Assembly (NCBI RefSeq): GCF_014451325.2
Contig: NZ_JACSCH020000018.1
Coordinates: 124,001-188,000, forward strand
DNA length: 64,000 bases
From: Streptomyces sp. CB02980
Lineage (GTDB): Bacteria > Actinomycetota > Actinomycetes > Streptomycetales > Streptomycetaceae
Reading direction: 5' to 3'
Positions 9,667 through 17,638 of the stretch are shown one piece after another. The position numbers and the translations under genes were made by a program. The notes beneath the pieces were generated by a model, which was not told the origin of the DNA, ran no database searches, and worked only from the letters and a program-made list of their open reading frames with translations. The number at the start of each line of letters is the position of its first letter. Position 1 is the stretch's first letter.

Positions 9667-10359
9667 CGGTGGTACTCCTCGGGGTCGGGGGTCTACCACC
9701 CCGCATTCTGCCGCCGCGCCGCCCCCGCGGTGAGCGATACCCCGACGAGACCGAATCCCTCCCCCACCCCGCCGCGGCGCCTCCGGTCCGCGCCCCGCCT
9801 GCGGCGCCTCCGCCGCCGCCCACGTTGTGGGCATCTGTTCCTCCCCCAGACTCCGTCCGGGGGGACCCCAGGGGCGGTGCCCACCCGCCGGGCGCGCGCC
9901 CCCGCCCGCCGCCCGCGCTGTGGGCTGCGGCGCCTCCGCCGCCCCCCGTTGTGGGCAACTGTTCCGCTGGGGCGGAACGGGTGGGCACAACGGAACGGCG
10001 CCCCGTGCCGGGCCCAGGCTGCCTGCGCCTTGACCCGCACCCTTGTGCACCGTGCTTGGTGGTGCGGGTCCAGGCACGAGGGGCGGAGGCGCCGCCGGAG
10101 GGCGCCGTCCCGTGTGCCCACCCGTCCCGCCCTGCGGGACGATTGCCCACACGGGGGGGTGAGTGGCGAAGGCGTGGCTCGTGCGGGCGGGCGCCGCCCT
10201 GCGGGACGATTGCCCACACGGCGGGTGGGGTGCGGTGGCGGGCGCAGCCCACGCGGGGGTGGGCGGCGGCCCGGCCCGCATCGGCAGGGGGCGCGGCGGC
10301 GCAGCCCGCGCGGGGGAGGGCGGCGGCTCGGCCCGCGCGGGGCCCGCGCGGAGGTGGTC
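9667..10359. other. Gene-free region between matB and the nitrate-type transporter
   Basis: These 693 bases hold no credible gene, because open frames here are only a by-product of the extreme GC content. The sequence is dominated by related hairpin units and GGCGCC-rich spacers, described in the repeat entry. The last 100 bases before the transporter stop are simple GGCGG/GCCCGCG sequence. The start proximal to matB carries its ribosome binding site and probably its promoter. Confidence 0.7.
9800..10225. repeat. Composite inverted-repeat element (four related hairpin units)
   Basis: Unit B (about 9946–9992) has outer arms GTTGTG/CACAAC and inner arms GTTCCGC/GCGGAAC. Unit C (about 10110–10155) is the same design in the opposite direction, with outer arms CCGTGTG/CACACGG and inner arms GTCCCGC/GCGGGAC, both preserving GTGGGCA. 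B and C face each other around a 10-bp perfect stem (10032–10041 with 10061–10070), forming one imperfect palindrome of about 210 bases. Unit A (about 9832–9885) and unit D (about 10193–10222) are diverged or partial copies. Both A and B follow a tgcggcgcctccgccgcc box. I recall similar intergenic elements in other Streptomyces genomes but cannot name a family. Confidence 0.7.
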
Positions 10360-11595
10360 TCAGGGGTGGGTCGCTGGGATCTGGGACGGGGTCGGCGTCG
10401 GGTTCTCGCCCTCCGGGCGGATTCCGCGCATGCGGCCCCACGCGTACACGCACCCCGCCAACGCCAGATCCGACAGCAGCATGAAGCCGATCGAGTACGA
10501 CCCCTTCGCGCTGTAGATCGCGCCCATCACCAGCGGCGGCAGGAATCCGCCCAACCCGCCCATCGCACCGACGATCCCCGTCACACTGCCGACCTTCGCC
10601 TGCGGGGTCACCTGCGAGACCAGCGCGAACACCGAACCGCTCGCCGTGCCCAGACCCGCCGCCATGATCAGCAGGGCGATCGTGCCACCAGGGTTCAGCG
10701 GCGGGTCGAAGGCCTGGACGATCGCGAGGAGCGCCACCACGGCGAGCGCGACGGCCGTGACGAGCGCCGGATGGATCCGGTCCGAGAGCCAGCCGCCGAT
10801 CGGCCGGAAGACGACGGTCACCAGCGCGAAACCGGCCGCCTTGGTACCCGCGTCCGTCGGATCGAGCTCGTACCAGGTCTTCAGATACGTCGGCAGATAG
10901 ACGCCGAACGCCACGATGCCGCCGAAGCCGATCGCGTACAGCGCCGACAGCTCCCACGTCACCCGCAGCCGCCCCGCCGCGCCGAGCCGGGTCGCCAGGG
11001 AGGCGGTGGGCACGGGCCGGTCGGGCCGGTCGGTGATGAGGAACGCCGCGACCACCGCGTACGCCGCGAGCGCGATCGCCACCACGATGAACGGCAGGTT
11101 CTCGCCGTGCTTCGCGATGCGCGGGGTGAAGTAGCCGGAGAGCGCCACACCGCCCATGCCCATGCCGAACACGCCGAGCGCCAGACCGCGCTTCTCGGGC
11201 GGGAACCAGGAGTTGACCAGCGGGATGCCGATCGCGAACGTCGTGCCGCCGAGGCCGAGGAGGAAGGCGACGACCAGCAGCAGGCCGTAGTTGTCCTTGA
11301 CCACGACGAGCAGCAGGACGGGGATGATCGTCAGCGCCGAGACCAGGGGGAACATCAGCTTCGCGCCGTACCGGTCGGTCAGCGCGCCGGCCGGGATGCG
11401 GCCGAGCGAGCCGACGAGGACGGGGACCGCGACGAGCAGCGACTGCTCGAAGGAGCTGAGTTCGAGCCGGTCGCCGTACCAGCTGGCGAGGGGCGCGATC
11501 AGGTCCCACGCCCAGAAGGTGAGCGTGAAGCCGATGGTGGCCGTCACCAGGTTGCGGTAGGCCGCCGCGTTCGGGGGCTTGGTCTCGGTGTCCAC
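10360..11595 (-). CDS. NarK-type nitrate/nitrite MFS transporter
   Basis: This 411-residue protein has about twelve membrane helices. Two glycine-rich segments, GMGMGGVALSGYFTPR in helix 5 and GAMGGLGGFLPP in helix 11, match the two nitrate-signature motifs of the NNP family. Arg residues inside helices (TVVFRPIGGW and LGRIPAGALTDRYG) fit anion binding. The likely role is nitrate uptake and/or nitrite export at the cytoplasmic membrane. The frame extends upstream to an ATG at 11709, but that extra sequence lies in 14-bp repeats and looks non-coding. I prefer GTG at 11595, although its GGAGG is only one or two bases away, so the start is uncertain. No nitrate reductase genes are nearby. Confidence 0.82.
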   Translation of the reverse strand: MDTETKPPNAAAYRNLVTATIGFTLTFWAWDLIAPLASWYGDRLELSSFEQSLLVAVPVLVGSLGRIPAGALTDRYGAKLMFPLVSALTIIPVLLLVVVKDNYGLLLVVAFLLGLGGTTFAIGIPLVNSWFPPEKRGLALGVFGMGMGGVALSGYFTPRIAKHGENLPFIVVAIALAAYAVVAAFLITDRPDRPVPTASLATRLGAAGRLRVTWELSALYAIGFGGIVAFGVYLPTYLKTWYELDPTDAGTKAAGFALVTVVFRPIGGWLSDRIHPALVTAVALAVVALLAIVQAFDPPLNPGGTIALLIMAAGLGTASGSVFALVSQVTPQAKVGSVTGIVGAMGGLGGFLPPLVMGAIYSAKGSYSIGFMLLSDLALAGCVYAWGRMRGIRPEGENPTPTPSQIPATHP

Positions 11596-11647
11596 GCCTC
11601 CAGTCAAGATCGGGGCGGGGTGGGCGGCGCGCGGGACTGCTCCGGAC

Positions 11648-11717
11648 GAGTGTCTCCATGCGGGTGTCTCCGTACGGGTGTCCTCGGTCGGGCATCCCTG
11701 GACGGGCATCCCCGTAC
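11648..11717. repeat. Five 14-bp tandem repeats after the GAF kinase stop
   Basis: Five successive 14-base units of the form gggtgtctccgtac run from 11648 to 11717 with a few changes each. They end six bases from the stop codon of the histidine kinase and fill most of the gap to the transporter start. They could act as a structured 3' end or simply be slippage products. Confidence 0.75.
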
Positions 11718-11723
11718 CGGGAC

Positions 11724-13265
11724 CTACGGCCAGGTCACCGTCGTCGGCGGAGTGCCGTCGTCCGTGACCCGCAGCCCGGCCCCCTCGTCCCCGACCGACA
11801 CCTCCACGGTCAGCGCGCCGATCCCCGACCGCCGGTGCGCCGCCGCGAGCGCCCCGCGCAGGGTGGCCAGGAGTCTGCCGGCCGTCTCCTCGTCGATGAG
11901 GGTGTCGACGGCTCCGGCGAAGTGCACGGACGGCTGGAAGCCGAGCAGGACCGCCGCCCCGCCGGTCTCCCGCAGCACCTTCCCGCGGAAGGACGTCGGG
12001 GCGTCCGCCGGGGGCTGCTGGAGCGCGAAGATGGTCGTACGGACCTCCTGGATCGTGGAGTCCAGCTCGTCCACCGCCCGCCCGAGCAGTGCGTTGTCCT
12101 CGGCGGAGTCGACCGCCCGCCGCCGGGTGGACTCCAGCATCATCTCCGTGGCGAACAGACGCTGGACGACCAGGTCGTGCAGATCGCGGGCGATCCGGTC
12201 CCGGTCCTCGTACACCGCGAGCCGCTCCCTGTCGTGGCGCGCGTCGGCGAGGACCAGCGCGAGCGCCGCCTGCGAGGCGAACTGCGAGGCGAGGAGCCGG
12301 TCGACGGCCGTGTACGGCCGGTCGCCGCGCCGCCGGGGGAGGGCGAGCGTGCCGATGAGCTTCCCGCCGCTCTGCAGCGGCAGCATCATCGACGGCCCGA
12401 AGCGGGACCGGACAGGGGTGGTCATCCGGGGGTCCGTCGCCGAGTCCTCGATGAACACGGGTTCCCCGCCGAGGAGCTGGACGAGCACGGGGGAGCCGGG
12501 CGCGATCGCCGTCCCCACCAGATCGCCCGGGTCGTCCGTCGTCGAGGCGGCGACGATCTCCATCCCGCCCTCAGGGGTGGGCTGGAGGACGACTCCGGCC
12601 GAGGCGCCGGCGAGGATACGGGCCTGCTCGGCGACGGTCGTCAGCGCGTTCTCGGCGGACGCGCCGGTCAGCAGGGCCGTGGTCACCGCCGCCGCGCCCT
12701 CGATCCAGCGCTCGCGCTGCCGGGCGGTCTCGTACAGCCGGGCGTTGCCGATGGCGATGCCGGCCTGCGAGGCGAGGACCCGGAGCAGGGAGAGGTCCTC
12801 CTCGGTGAAGCCGCCCTCGCGCTTCTCGGTGAGGTACAGATTGCCGAAGACCTCGGTGTGGACCCGGATGGGGACGCCGAGGAAGGAGTGCATCTCCGGG
12901 TGCCCCTCGGGTACGCCGGAGGAGCGCGGATCGGCCGTCAGGTCGTCGATCCGCAGCGGCCGCCGGTCCTGGACCAGGACACCGAGCAGCCCGGTGTGGC
13001 CGTCGGGGAGGCCCCCGACGCGCCGCCGCTCCTCGTCCGTCATGCCGGCGGTGAAGAGCTCGGTGACGCGGCGGCGCTCGGGGTCGACGACCCCGAGCGC
13101 GCCGTAGCGGGCCCCGGTGAGCTCGGCGGCGGAGTCCACGACGTGCTGGAGGGTGGTGCGGAGTTCGAGGTCCGTGCCGACACTGAGGACGGCTTCGAGC
13201 AGCATGGGCAGGCGGGGCGCATCCTCGTCCGTGTCCCCGTCCCTCTCCTCGTCCATGATCGTCAT
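11724..13265 (-). CDS. Double-GAF sensor histidine kinase, degenerate ATPase domain
   Basis: This 513-residue soluble protein resembles the DevS/DosT class of kinases. It has two GAF domains (about residues 24–180 and 190–345), then a HisKA_3 dimerisation helix with the phospho-acceptor His363 in ARDLHDLVVQRLF. The ATP-binding domain is abnormal. The N-box position reads LRGALAAAHRRS (about 469–480) with no asparagine, the G1 box reads TDDGTPP instead of a D-x-G-x-G form, and the protein ends at residue 513 with no G2 box or ATP lid. It may therefore be unable to phosphorylate itself. No response regulator is adjacent. The start is ATG at 13265, and a second ATG lies three codons in. Confidence 0.88.
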   Translation of the reverse strand: MTIMDEERDGDTDEDAPRLPMLLEAVLSVGTDLELRTTLQHVVDSAAELTGARYGALGVVDPERRRVTELFTAGMTDEERRRVGGLPDGHTGLLGVLVQDRRPLRIDDLTADPRSSGVPEGHPEMHSFLGVPIRVHTEVFGNLYLTEKREGGFTEEDLSLLRVLASQAGIAIGNARLYETARQRERWIEGAAAVTTALLTGASAENALTTVAEQARILAGASAGVVLQPTPEGGMEIVAASTTDDPGDLVGTAIAPGSPVLVQLLGGEPVFIEDSATDPRMTTPVRSRFGPSMMLPLQSGGKLIGTLALPRRRGDRPYTAVDRLLASQFASQAALALVLADARHDRERLAVYEDRDRIARDLHDLVVQRLFATEMMLESTRRRAVDSAEDNALLGRAVDELDSTIQEVRTTIFALQQPPADAPTSFRGKVLRETGGAAVLLGFQPSVHFAGAVDTLIDEETAGRLLATLRGALAAAHRRSGIGALTVEVSVGDEGAGLRVTDDGTPPTTVTWP

Positions 13266-13312
13266 GGTCTCATTGTCGTACGAATCATTCGGTTTCGCGG
13301 GATGTGTCCGAT

Positions 13313-13376
13313 CGGCACTCAGTCCTCTTGGTGCTCAGCCTCTCGGTGCTCAGCCCTCTCGGTACTCAGTCCTCGT
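13313..13376. repeat. Four tandem repeats spanning the mbl stop codon
   Basis: Four units of 14–17 bases built on cggtgctcagccctct run from 13313 to 13376. The mbl stop (13366–13368) lies in one of them. In the mRNA sense each unit contains CTGAG, so each copy carries a TGA. Confidence 0.75.
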
Positions 13377-14427
13377 CGGTCAGCGGGTTCCGCTCCGACA
13401 GGGGATCGAGGACCATCGGCTGGACCTTGCCCTCCAGCATCGCGCCGAGTCCCAGGACCGCGCAGACGTCGGGCCGTTCGGCGATGTGGACCGGCATGCC
13501 GGTCGCCTCGCGCAGCATCTGGTCGAGCCCCGGCAGCAGGGCGCTGCCGCCGACCATCATGATTCCGCGGTCCGCGAGGTCGGCCACCAGGTCCGGCGGG
13601 CAGTCCCGCAGCACCTTTCCGATGCCGTCGAGGACCGCCGTCAGCGGGGTGTGGATGGCCTCCCGCACGGCGGCGGTGTCGACGGTCACCGAGCGGGCCA
13701 GGCCCGTGGCGACGTCGCGGCCGTGGATCTCGGTCCAGGCCGGACCGTGGGGCGTCAGGCCGTTGCCGCTGAGGGCGAGTTGCAGCGGGCGGACCGACTG
13801 GCTCGGCAGCATCAGCTCGTGGTGGTGGCGCAGGTGCTGGATGACGGCGTGGTCGATGGCGTTGCCGCCCACCGGCATGCGCTCCGCCGTGACGATCGAA
13901 CCGAGCGAGAGCACCGCGACCTGCGTGGTCGCCGCCCCGCACACCAGGATCATGGTGGCGGTCGGCTGCTCGACCGGCAGGCCGCAGCCGACGGCCGCCG
14001 CGATCAGCGTGTCGACCAGCTCGACGCGGCGGGCCCCGAGACCGACGAGGGTCTCCACGGCGGCGCGCTGGGCGAGCGGGTCGCTGTCGTGCGGGGTGCA
14101 GGCGGCGGCGCGCAGCCGGGGCTTGCGGCGGAGCTGACGGCGCAGCTTCTCGCCGAGGAGGTGACGGAGCATGCGCTGCGCCATCTCGATGTCGACGACC
14201 GTGCCGCCCGAGACGGGGCGGACGACCCGGATGTAGTCGGGGGTGCGGCCGGTCATCTTCTCGGCCAGCGCGCCGACGGCGATCAGCGCTCCGGTGCGGG
14301 TGTTGACGGCGGCGACGCTCGGCTCGTCGACGACGAGTCCGGCGCCCTTGACGAAGACCCGGGTGCGGGCGGCACCCAGGTCGACGGCGACATGGCAACG
14401 ACGCAGCTGCTCAAGGCTGACGGTCAC
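13366..14427 (-). CDS. mbl: MreB/Mbl-like actin homologue
   Basis: This 353-residue protein belongs to the MreB branch of bacterial actins. It has phosphate-1 (AVDLGAARTRVFVKG), the conserved LVVDEPSVAAV segment, a phosphate-2-like stretch (ILVCGAATTQVAVL) and the adenosine motif GIMMVGGSALLPGLD. In Streptomyces, Mbl works with MreB in spore-wall assembly rather than in elongation. The glycines of the phosphate loops are partly replaced, so ATP use may be altered. GTG at 14427 has GGAGG seven bases upstream and begins the recognisable fold; a longer frame to 14457 has no such site. It stands alone, without mreC, mreD or rodA. Confidence 0.85.
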   Translation of the reverse strand: MTVSLEQLRRCHVAVDLGAARTRVFVKGAGLVVDEPSVAAVNTRTGALIAVGALAEKMTGRTPDYIRVVRPVSGGTVVDIEMAQRMLRHLLGEKLRRQLRRKPRLRAAACTPHDSDPLAQRAAVETLVGLGARRVELVDTLIAAAVGCGLPVEQPTATMILVCGAATTQVAVLSLGSIVTAERMPVGGNAIDHAVIQHLRHHHELMLPSQSVRPLQLALSGNGLTPHGPAWTEIHGRDVATGLARSVTVDTAAVREAIHTPLTAVLDGIGKVLRDCPPDLVADLADRGIMMVGGSALLPGLDQMLREATGMPVHIAERPDVCAVLGLGAMLEGKVQPMVLDPLSERNPLTDED

Positions 14428-14680
14428 GGCGGATCCTCCGGAGTGCGGTGCTGGCACGGGCGAGGTGGGTTCGCGTTACGCGTTCCTCCTGGAATCGTCC
14501 GGCCGTTCGGGGCGCGGCGCGCGCTGGGCTGAGCCGCCCGGGGCCCGCTCCGGCGGGCCCGGCAGGACGTACCGAAGCGGGAGAATCACGACGCACCGCC
14601 GACGACCTGCGGTTTCCTCACAGAATCCTCACTTCCGCGCCTACCTGTGGCCGTACCCGGCCGCATAGCCTGCGGGCCCC

Positions 14681-15685
14681 ATGGACTACTGCCAAGCGTG
14701 CCGGCGGCATCTCAACGGGGCCCTCGCCTGTGCCGGGTGCGGGACTCCCGTCGAGGAACTGCGGTACGAGACCCCCCACATACCCGGCCGGCCGGCCGAG
14801 CCCGTCCAGGCGTTCCCGTCGGCCCAGCCGGTGCGGCCCGCCGGGGCCGGGCCCGAGTACGGAGCCGGGTCCGAGTACGGCGCCGGGCACGCGTACGGCG
14901 CGGGGCACGAGACCGGCCCCGGGCACGAGACCGGTGCCGGGCACGCGTACGCGCCGGCGACCGATCACGTCTACGAACTCGACGTCCTCGAACCGCCCCG
15001 CCCGGCCCCCGGTGGCCGCCGCGCCGCCCGCGGTGCCGCACGGGGCCGGTCCGCCGACCGGGGCCGCGCCGCCGCGCGCAAGGGCGGCCGCCGCGGGCGG
15101 AGCCGCCGGGGCCGTACGGTCCTGGTGGGAACCCTCGGCCTGGTGCTCGCGGCCGCGTCGCTGAGCATGGCCCGGCTCGCCATGGAGGAACCGGATCGGG
15201 CGGGCGCAGCCACGGCGGTGGAGGAACTCGACGTCACCGAGTCCCCGCTGGCCCCGGAGCCCGTCGAGACCACCGCCGTCCCGGACGGCGGCAACCCGTC
15301 GCCGGTCACGTCCGCACCGACCCGCCCCCGCCAGGTGAGCGCGGACACGAGCACCGGCCCGGGCGCGGGTTCAGGATCGGGTACGGGCTCCGGTACGGGT
15401 ACGGGCTCGGGCTCGGGTACGGGAGCGGGGACGGGCCCCGGCACGGGGAGCGGGGACGGGGGCGCCCCGGAGCAGTCGTCGACGCCCACCGATCCGGTGA
15501 CCCGGCCCGCGACCCCCACCGCGACCTCGTCGGCCACGAAGCCCCAGACGCCTCCGTCCGGCACGCCCACCGCCACCGGTCCGACCCCGTCGAGCACGGC
15601 CACGACCGCCACTCCCACCCCCACGCCGACCCCGACCCCGAGCCCGACCGAGGAGTGCACCCCGTTCCTCTGGTGGTGCGTCTGA
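14681..15685 (+). CDS. Zinc-ribbon membrane protein with Gly/Ser/Thr repeats (SCO2400-like)
   Basis: The 334-residue protein begins with a small zinc-ribbon (Cys4, Cys7, Cys17 and Cys20 as two CxxC pairs), then a Gly-rich EYGAG/HETGAG repeat region. An Arg-rich stretch (about residues 110–146) leads into one membrane helix (VLVGTLGLVLAAASLSMARL). The outer part is almost entirely Gly-Ser-Thr repeats and a Pro-Thr-rich tail ending CTPFLWWCV. The topology predicts a cytoplasmic zinc finger and an extracellular mucin-like tail, perhaps O-mannosylated. From memory it matches a Streptomyces-specific family called SCO2400. The function is unknown. A TAGCCT -10 box (14666–14671) ends nine bases before the ATG. 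Confidence 0.8.
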   Translation: MDYCQACRRHLNGALACAGCGTPVEELRYETPHIPGRPAEPVQAFPSAQPVRPAGAGPEYGAGSEYGAGHAYGAGHETGPGHETGAGHAYAPATDHVYELDVLEPPRPAPGGRRAARGAARGRSADRGRAAARKGGRRGRSRRGRTVLVGTLGLVLAAASLSMARLAMEEPDRAGAATAVEELDVTESPLAPEPVETTAVPDGGNPSPVTSAPTRPRQVSADTSTGPGAGSGSGTGSGTGTGSGSGTGAGTGPGTGSGDGGAPEQSSTPTDPVTRPATPTATSSATKPQTPPSGTPTATGPTPSSTATTATPTPTPTPTPSPTEECTPFLWWCV

Positions 15686-15730
15686 CCCGCGGCTGCCCGT
15701 CGGAGGCCCGTCGGCCGGTGTGAGCCGGCG

Positions 15731-16639
15731 TCAGTCCGCCTCGGGCCTGCCGAACTCCTCGATCAGGACCGGGTACTGCTCGCCGCCGTGGCCTGCGGCG
15801 ATCGCGCGGTCGGCCATCGCCTTGAACAGCTTCGGGAGTTCGGCGTTGACGCCCAGTGCCTCGCTCTCCCCGATCAGGTGCTCCATCGCCCGCGCGTCGG
15901 TCTCCAGGGCCGACACCTCGGCCGGGAAGGAGCCGGCGTCGATCTGCTCGGCGTACCCCGGGAGCCAGTCGGCGACCCCGGCGGCGATCTGCCGGGCGAA
16001 CGGCGCGTACGTGGCCGCGTCGACGCCCGCCTTCCTCAGCATGGCCGTGCCCTGGAGCCAGGCGTTCAGGACGCTCCACATCATGGCCAGGCCGGCCACG
16101 TCGTACAGGGACGCGAGCCCGTGGTCCTCGCCGAGATGGGTGACGGTGCCGAGCGCTTCGAGGGTGGGGCCGTGGGCGTCGAAGTCCGCCTTGGGGCCGC
16201 TGTGCAGGATGACCGCCTCGGCGGTGCCGATCACCGGCGGGACGGCCATGACGGCGCCGTCCAGGTAGCGGGCGCCGCGCCGTTCGGCCCAGCGGGCGGC
16301 TTCGCGGGCCTGCGTCGAGTCGCCCGAGGTCAGGTTGACCAGGGTCGTGCCGTCGAGCTTCACGTCGTCCGCGTCGAGCAGCTCGTGCACGGCGTCGTAG
16401 TCGGTGAGGCAGACGATCGTCAGGGGGCTCGCGTCGAGCGCGGCGCCGATCGAGGGCGCCAGGTGCGCGCCCTCGGCCACCAGGGCGGCGGCCTTGGAAC
16501 TCGTACGGTTCCACACGGTGGTGGGGTGTCCGGCCCCGAGGAAGGCGCCGGCGAGCGCCTGGCCCATCAGGCCGAGTCCGATGACGGTCACGGGGGCGGT
16601 GGCGGATGCGTTCACAGGTGCGGCTGTTCTGTCGGTCAT
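15731..16639 (-). CDS. Imine reductase-like NADP-dependent dehydrogenase
   Basis: This 302-residue protein has an N-terminal Rossmann motif (VIGLGLMGQALAGAF) and the all-helical C-terminal dimerisation domain of the beta-hydroxyacid dehydrogenase/6PGDH superfamily. NADP preference is suggested by WNRTSSK after strand 2. The layout is closest to imine reductases, which dimerise through the helical domain, and a Tyr in place of the usual catalytic Lys (SLYDVAGLAMMW) supports this. The physiological substrate is unknown. The ATG at 16639 lies 71 bases from the divergent MerR gene. A long open frame upstream overlaps merR and is not real. Confidence 0.88.
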   Translation of the reverse strand: MTDRTAAPVNASATAPVTVIGLGLMGQALAGAFLGAGHPTTVWNRTSSKAAALVAEGAHLAPSIGAALDASPLTIVCLTDYDAVHELLDADDVKLDGTTLVNLTSGDSTQAREAARWAERRGARYLDGAVMAVPPVIGTAEAVILHSGPKADFDAHGPTLEALGTVTHLGEDHGLASLYDVAGLAMMWSVLNAWLQGTAMLRKAGVDAATYAPFARQIAAGVADWLPGYAEQIDAGSFPAEVSALETDARAMEHLIGESEALGVNAELPKLFKAMADRAIAAGHGGEQYPVLIEEFGRPEAD

Positions 16640-16645
16640 GGCAGC

Positions 16646-16677
16646 ATCGTGAACGTTGATACCGGTGTGAAGGTCAA
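16646..16677 (-). promoter_or_regulatory. MerR-type promoter with long spacer
   Basis: On the minus strand TTGACC (complement of 16672–16677) is followed by a 19–20-bp spacer and CACGAT (complement of 16646–16651), which ends about six bases before the dehydrogenase ATG. The spacer contains ACCGGT flanked by TTGA/TCAA. Over-long spacers are the hallmark of MerR-activated promoters, and the divergent gene is a MerR regulator. Confidence 0.6.
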
Positions 16678-16710
16678 GCGCGCGCGTGAGCGGGCGAGGG
16701 TGAGGTCGCT

Positions 16711-17118
16711 GTGCGGATCGGGGAGTTAAGCCGTCGGACGGGTGTCCACACCCATCAGTTGCGCTACTACGAGGCCCAGGGCCTCCTGGAGGCCGACCGC
16801 GGCTCCAACGGATACCGGGAGTACGACGAGAGCGCCGTGCTGCGGGTGCGGCAGATCCGGCATCTGCTCGGCGCGGGGCTGTCCTCGGAGGACATCGCGT
16901 ACCTGCTGCCGTGCGCGGTCGGCGAGGTCCCGGAGCTGGCCGGCTGCCCCGAGCTGGTGGCCGCCATGCGGTCGCGGATGGGGCGGATCGACGACCAGAT
17001 GGAGCGGCTGGCCCGGTCCCGCGACGCGCTCGCCGGCTACATCGACGCGGCCGAGCGCATGGGTGCCGAGAACTATCCGCCCTTCGACGGCTCCGACCGG
17101 GAGTCCGTCCCCGTCTGA
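16711..17118 (+). CDS. MerR family transcriptional regulator
   Basis: This 135-residue protein has the MerR winged-helix domain at its N-terminus (MRIGELSRRTGVHTHQLRYYEAQGLL) and a long dimerisation helix after residue 75. Two cysteines (about residues 67 and 78) lie in LPCAVGEVPELAGCPEL, a loop position that could sense metals or electrophiles, but no classical metal-binding tail is present. The start is GTG at 16711. It is divergent from the imine reductase-like gene, whose promoter has a MerR-type long spacer, so it probably activates that gene by DNA distortion. Confidence 0.9.
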   Translation: MRIGELSRRTGVHTHQLRYYEAQGLLEADRGSNGYREYDESAVLRVRQIRHLLGAGLSSEDIAYLLPCAVGEVPELAGCPELVAAMRSRMGRIDDQMERLARSRDALAGYIDAAERMGAENYPPFDGSDRESVPV

Positions 17119-17184
17119 GAGGCGAGGCCCGAGCGCCGGCCCACGGGCGCGCCAGGCCCCAGTCGCGAGGCTTTCCGCGCGGCT

Positions 17185-17631
17185 CTAGACGTCCGGCTGG
17201 ACGCCGAGCATCCGCTTCAGCAGGTCCCGCAGCAGGGTCCGCTCGGCCTCGGTCAGCTCGCCGAGCGGCTCGCGCGCGAAGTCCAGGGACTCGCGCAGCC
17301 GGTGGGCCGTCGCGCGGCCCTCCTCCGTGGGGACGGCCAGTTTGACGCGGCGGTCCGCCGGGTCGGGCCGGCGTTCCACCAGGCCACGGGCCTCCAGTCG
17401 GTCCACGATCCCGGTGATGTTGGACGGCTCGCACTTCAGCTTCTGGGCGATGCGGCGCATCGGCAGCGGATCAAGCGAGAGCAGGCCGAGGACACGGGCC
17501 TGCGCGCCGGTCAGCATGTGCTGCGCGGCGGCCTGCTCGTACTCCTCGTAGTAGCGCGCGACGACCGTGCCGATCAGTTCGACGACTTCGAGGGTCACGG
17601 GGTCCGTGCGTGGGGTGGCCATGCCCTCCAT
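17185..17631 (-). CDS. MarR family transcriptional regulator
   Basis: This 148-residue winged-helix regulator has the MarR recognition helix (AQKLKCEPSNITGIVDRLEARGLV) and wing (RRPDPADRRVKLAVPT). The only cysteine is in the recognition helix. The N-terminal peroxide-sensing cysteine of OhrR is absent, so despite the nearby ohr gene this is unlikely to be a classical OhrR. It is divergent from the NADP-dependent oxidoreductase and shares an AT-rich intergenic region with it. It probably represses one or both genes and is released by a small aromatic or quinone-like ligand. The start is ATG at 17631 or 17622. Confidence 0.9.
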   Translation of the reverse strand: MEGMATPRTDPVTLEVVELIGTVVARYYEEYEQAAAQHMLTGAQARVLGLLSLDPLPMRRIAQKLKCEPSNITGIVDRLEARGLVERRPDPADRRVKLAVPTEEGRATAHRLRESLDFAREPLGELTEAERTLLRDLLKRMLGVQPDV

Positions 17632-17638
17632 CCTACCC

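Noticed and set aside
10110..10222. CRISPR-like repeat array
   Set aside because: The repeats are inverted and irregularly spaced, units are not identical, and no cas genes are present.
9645..10484. Proline/arginine-rich open frames in the gene-free region
   Set aside because: They follow the hairpin repeats, have no ribosome binding site and no similarity to known folds.
8167..13107. A very long plus-strand open frame (about 1646 codons)
   Set aside because: It runs antisense through matB, the gene-free region, the transporter and the GAF kinase. It is a product of the GC-rich third positions and encodes no recognisable domain.
17185..17631. OhrR identity for the MarR gene
   Set aside because: The defining N-terminal reactive cysteine is absent.
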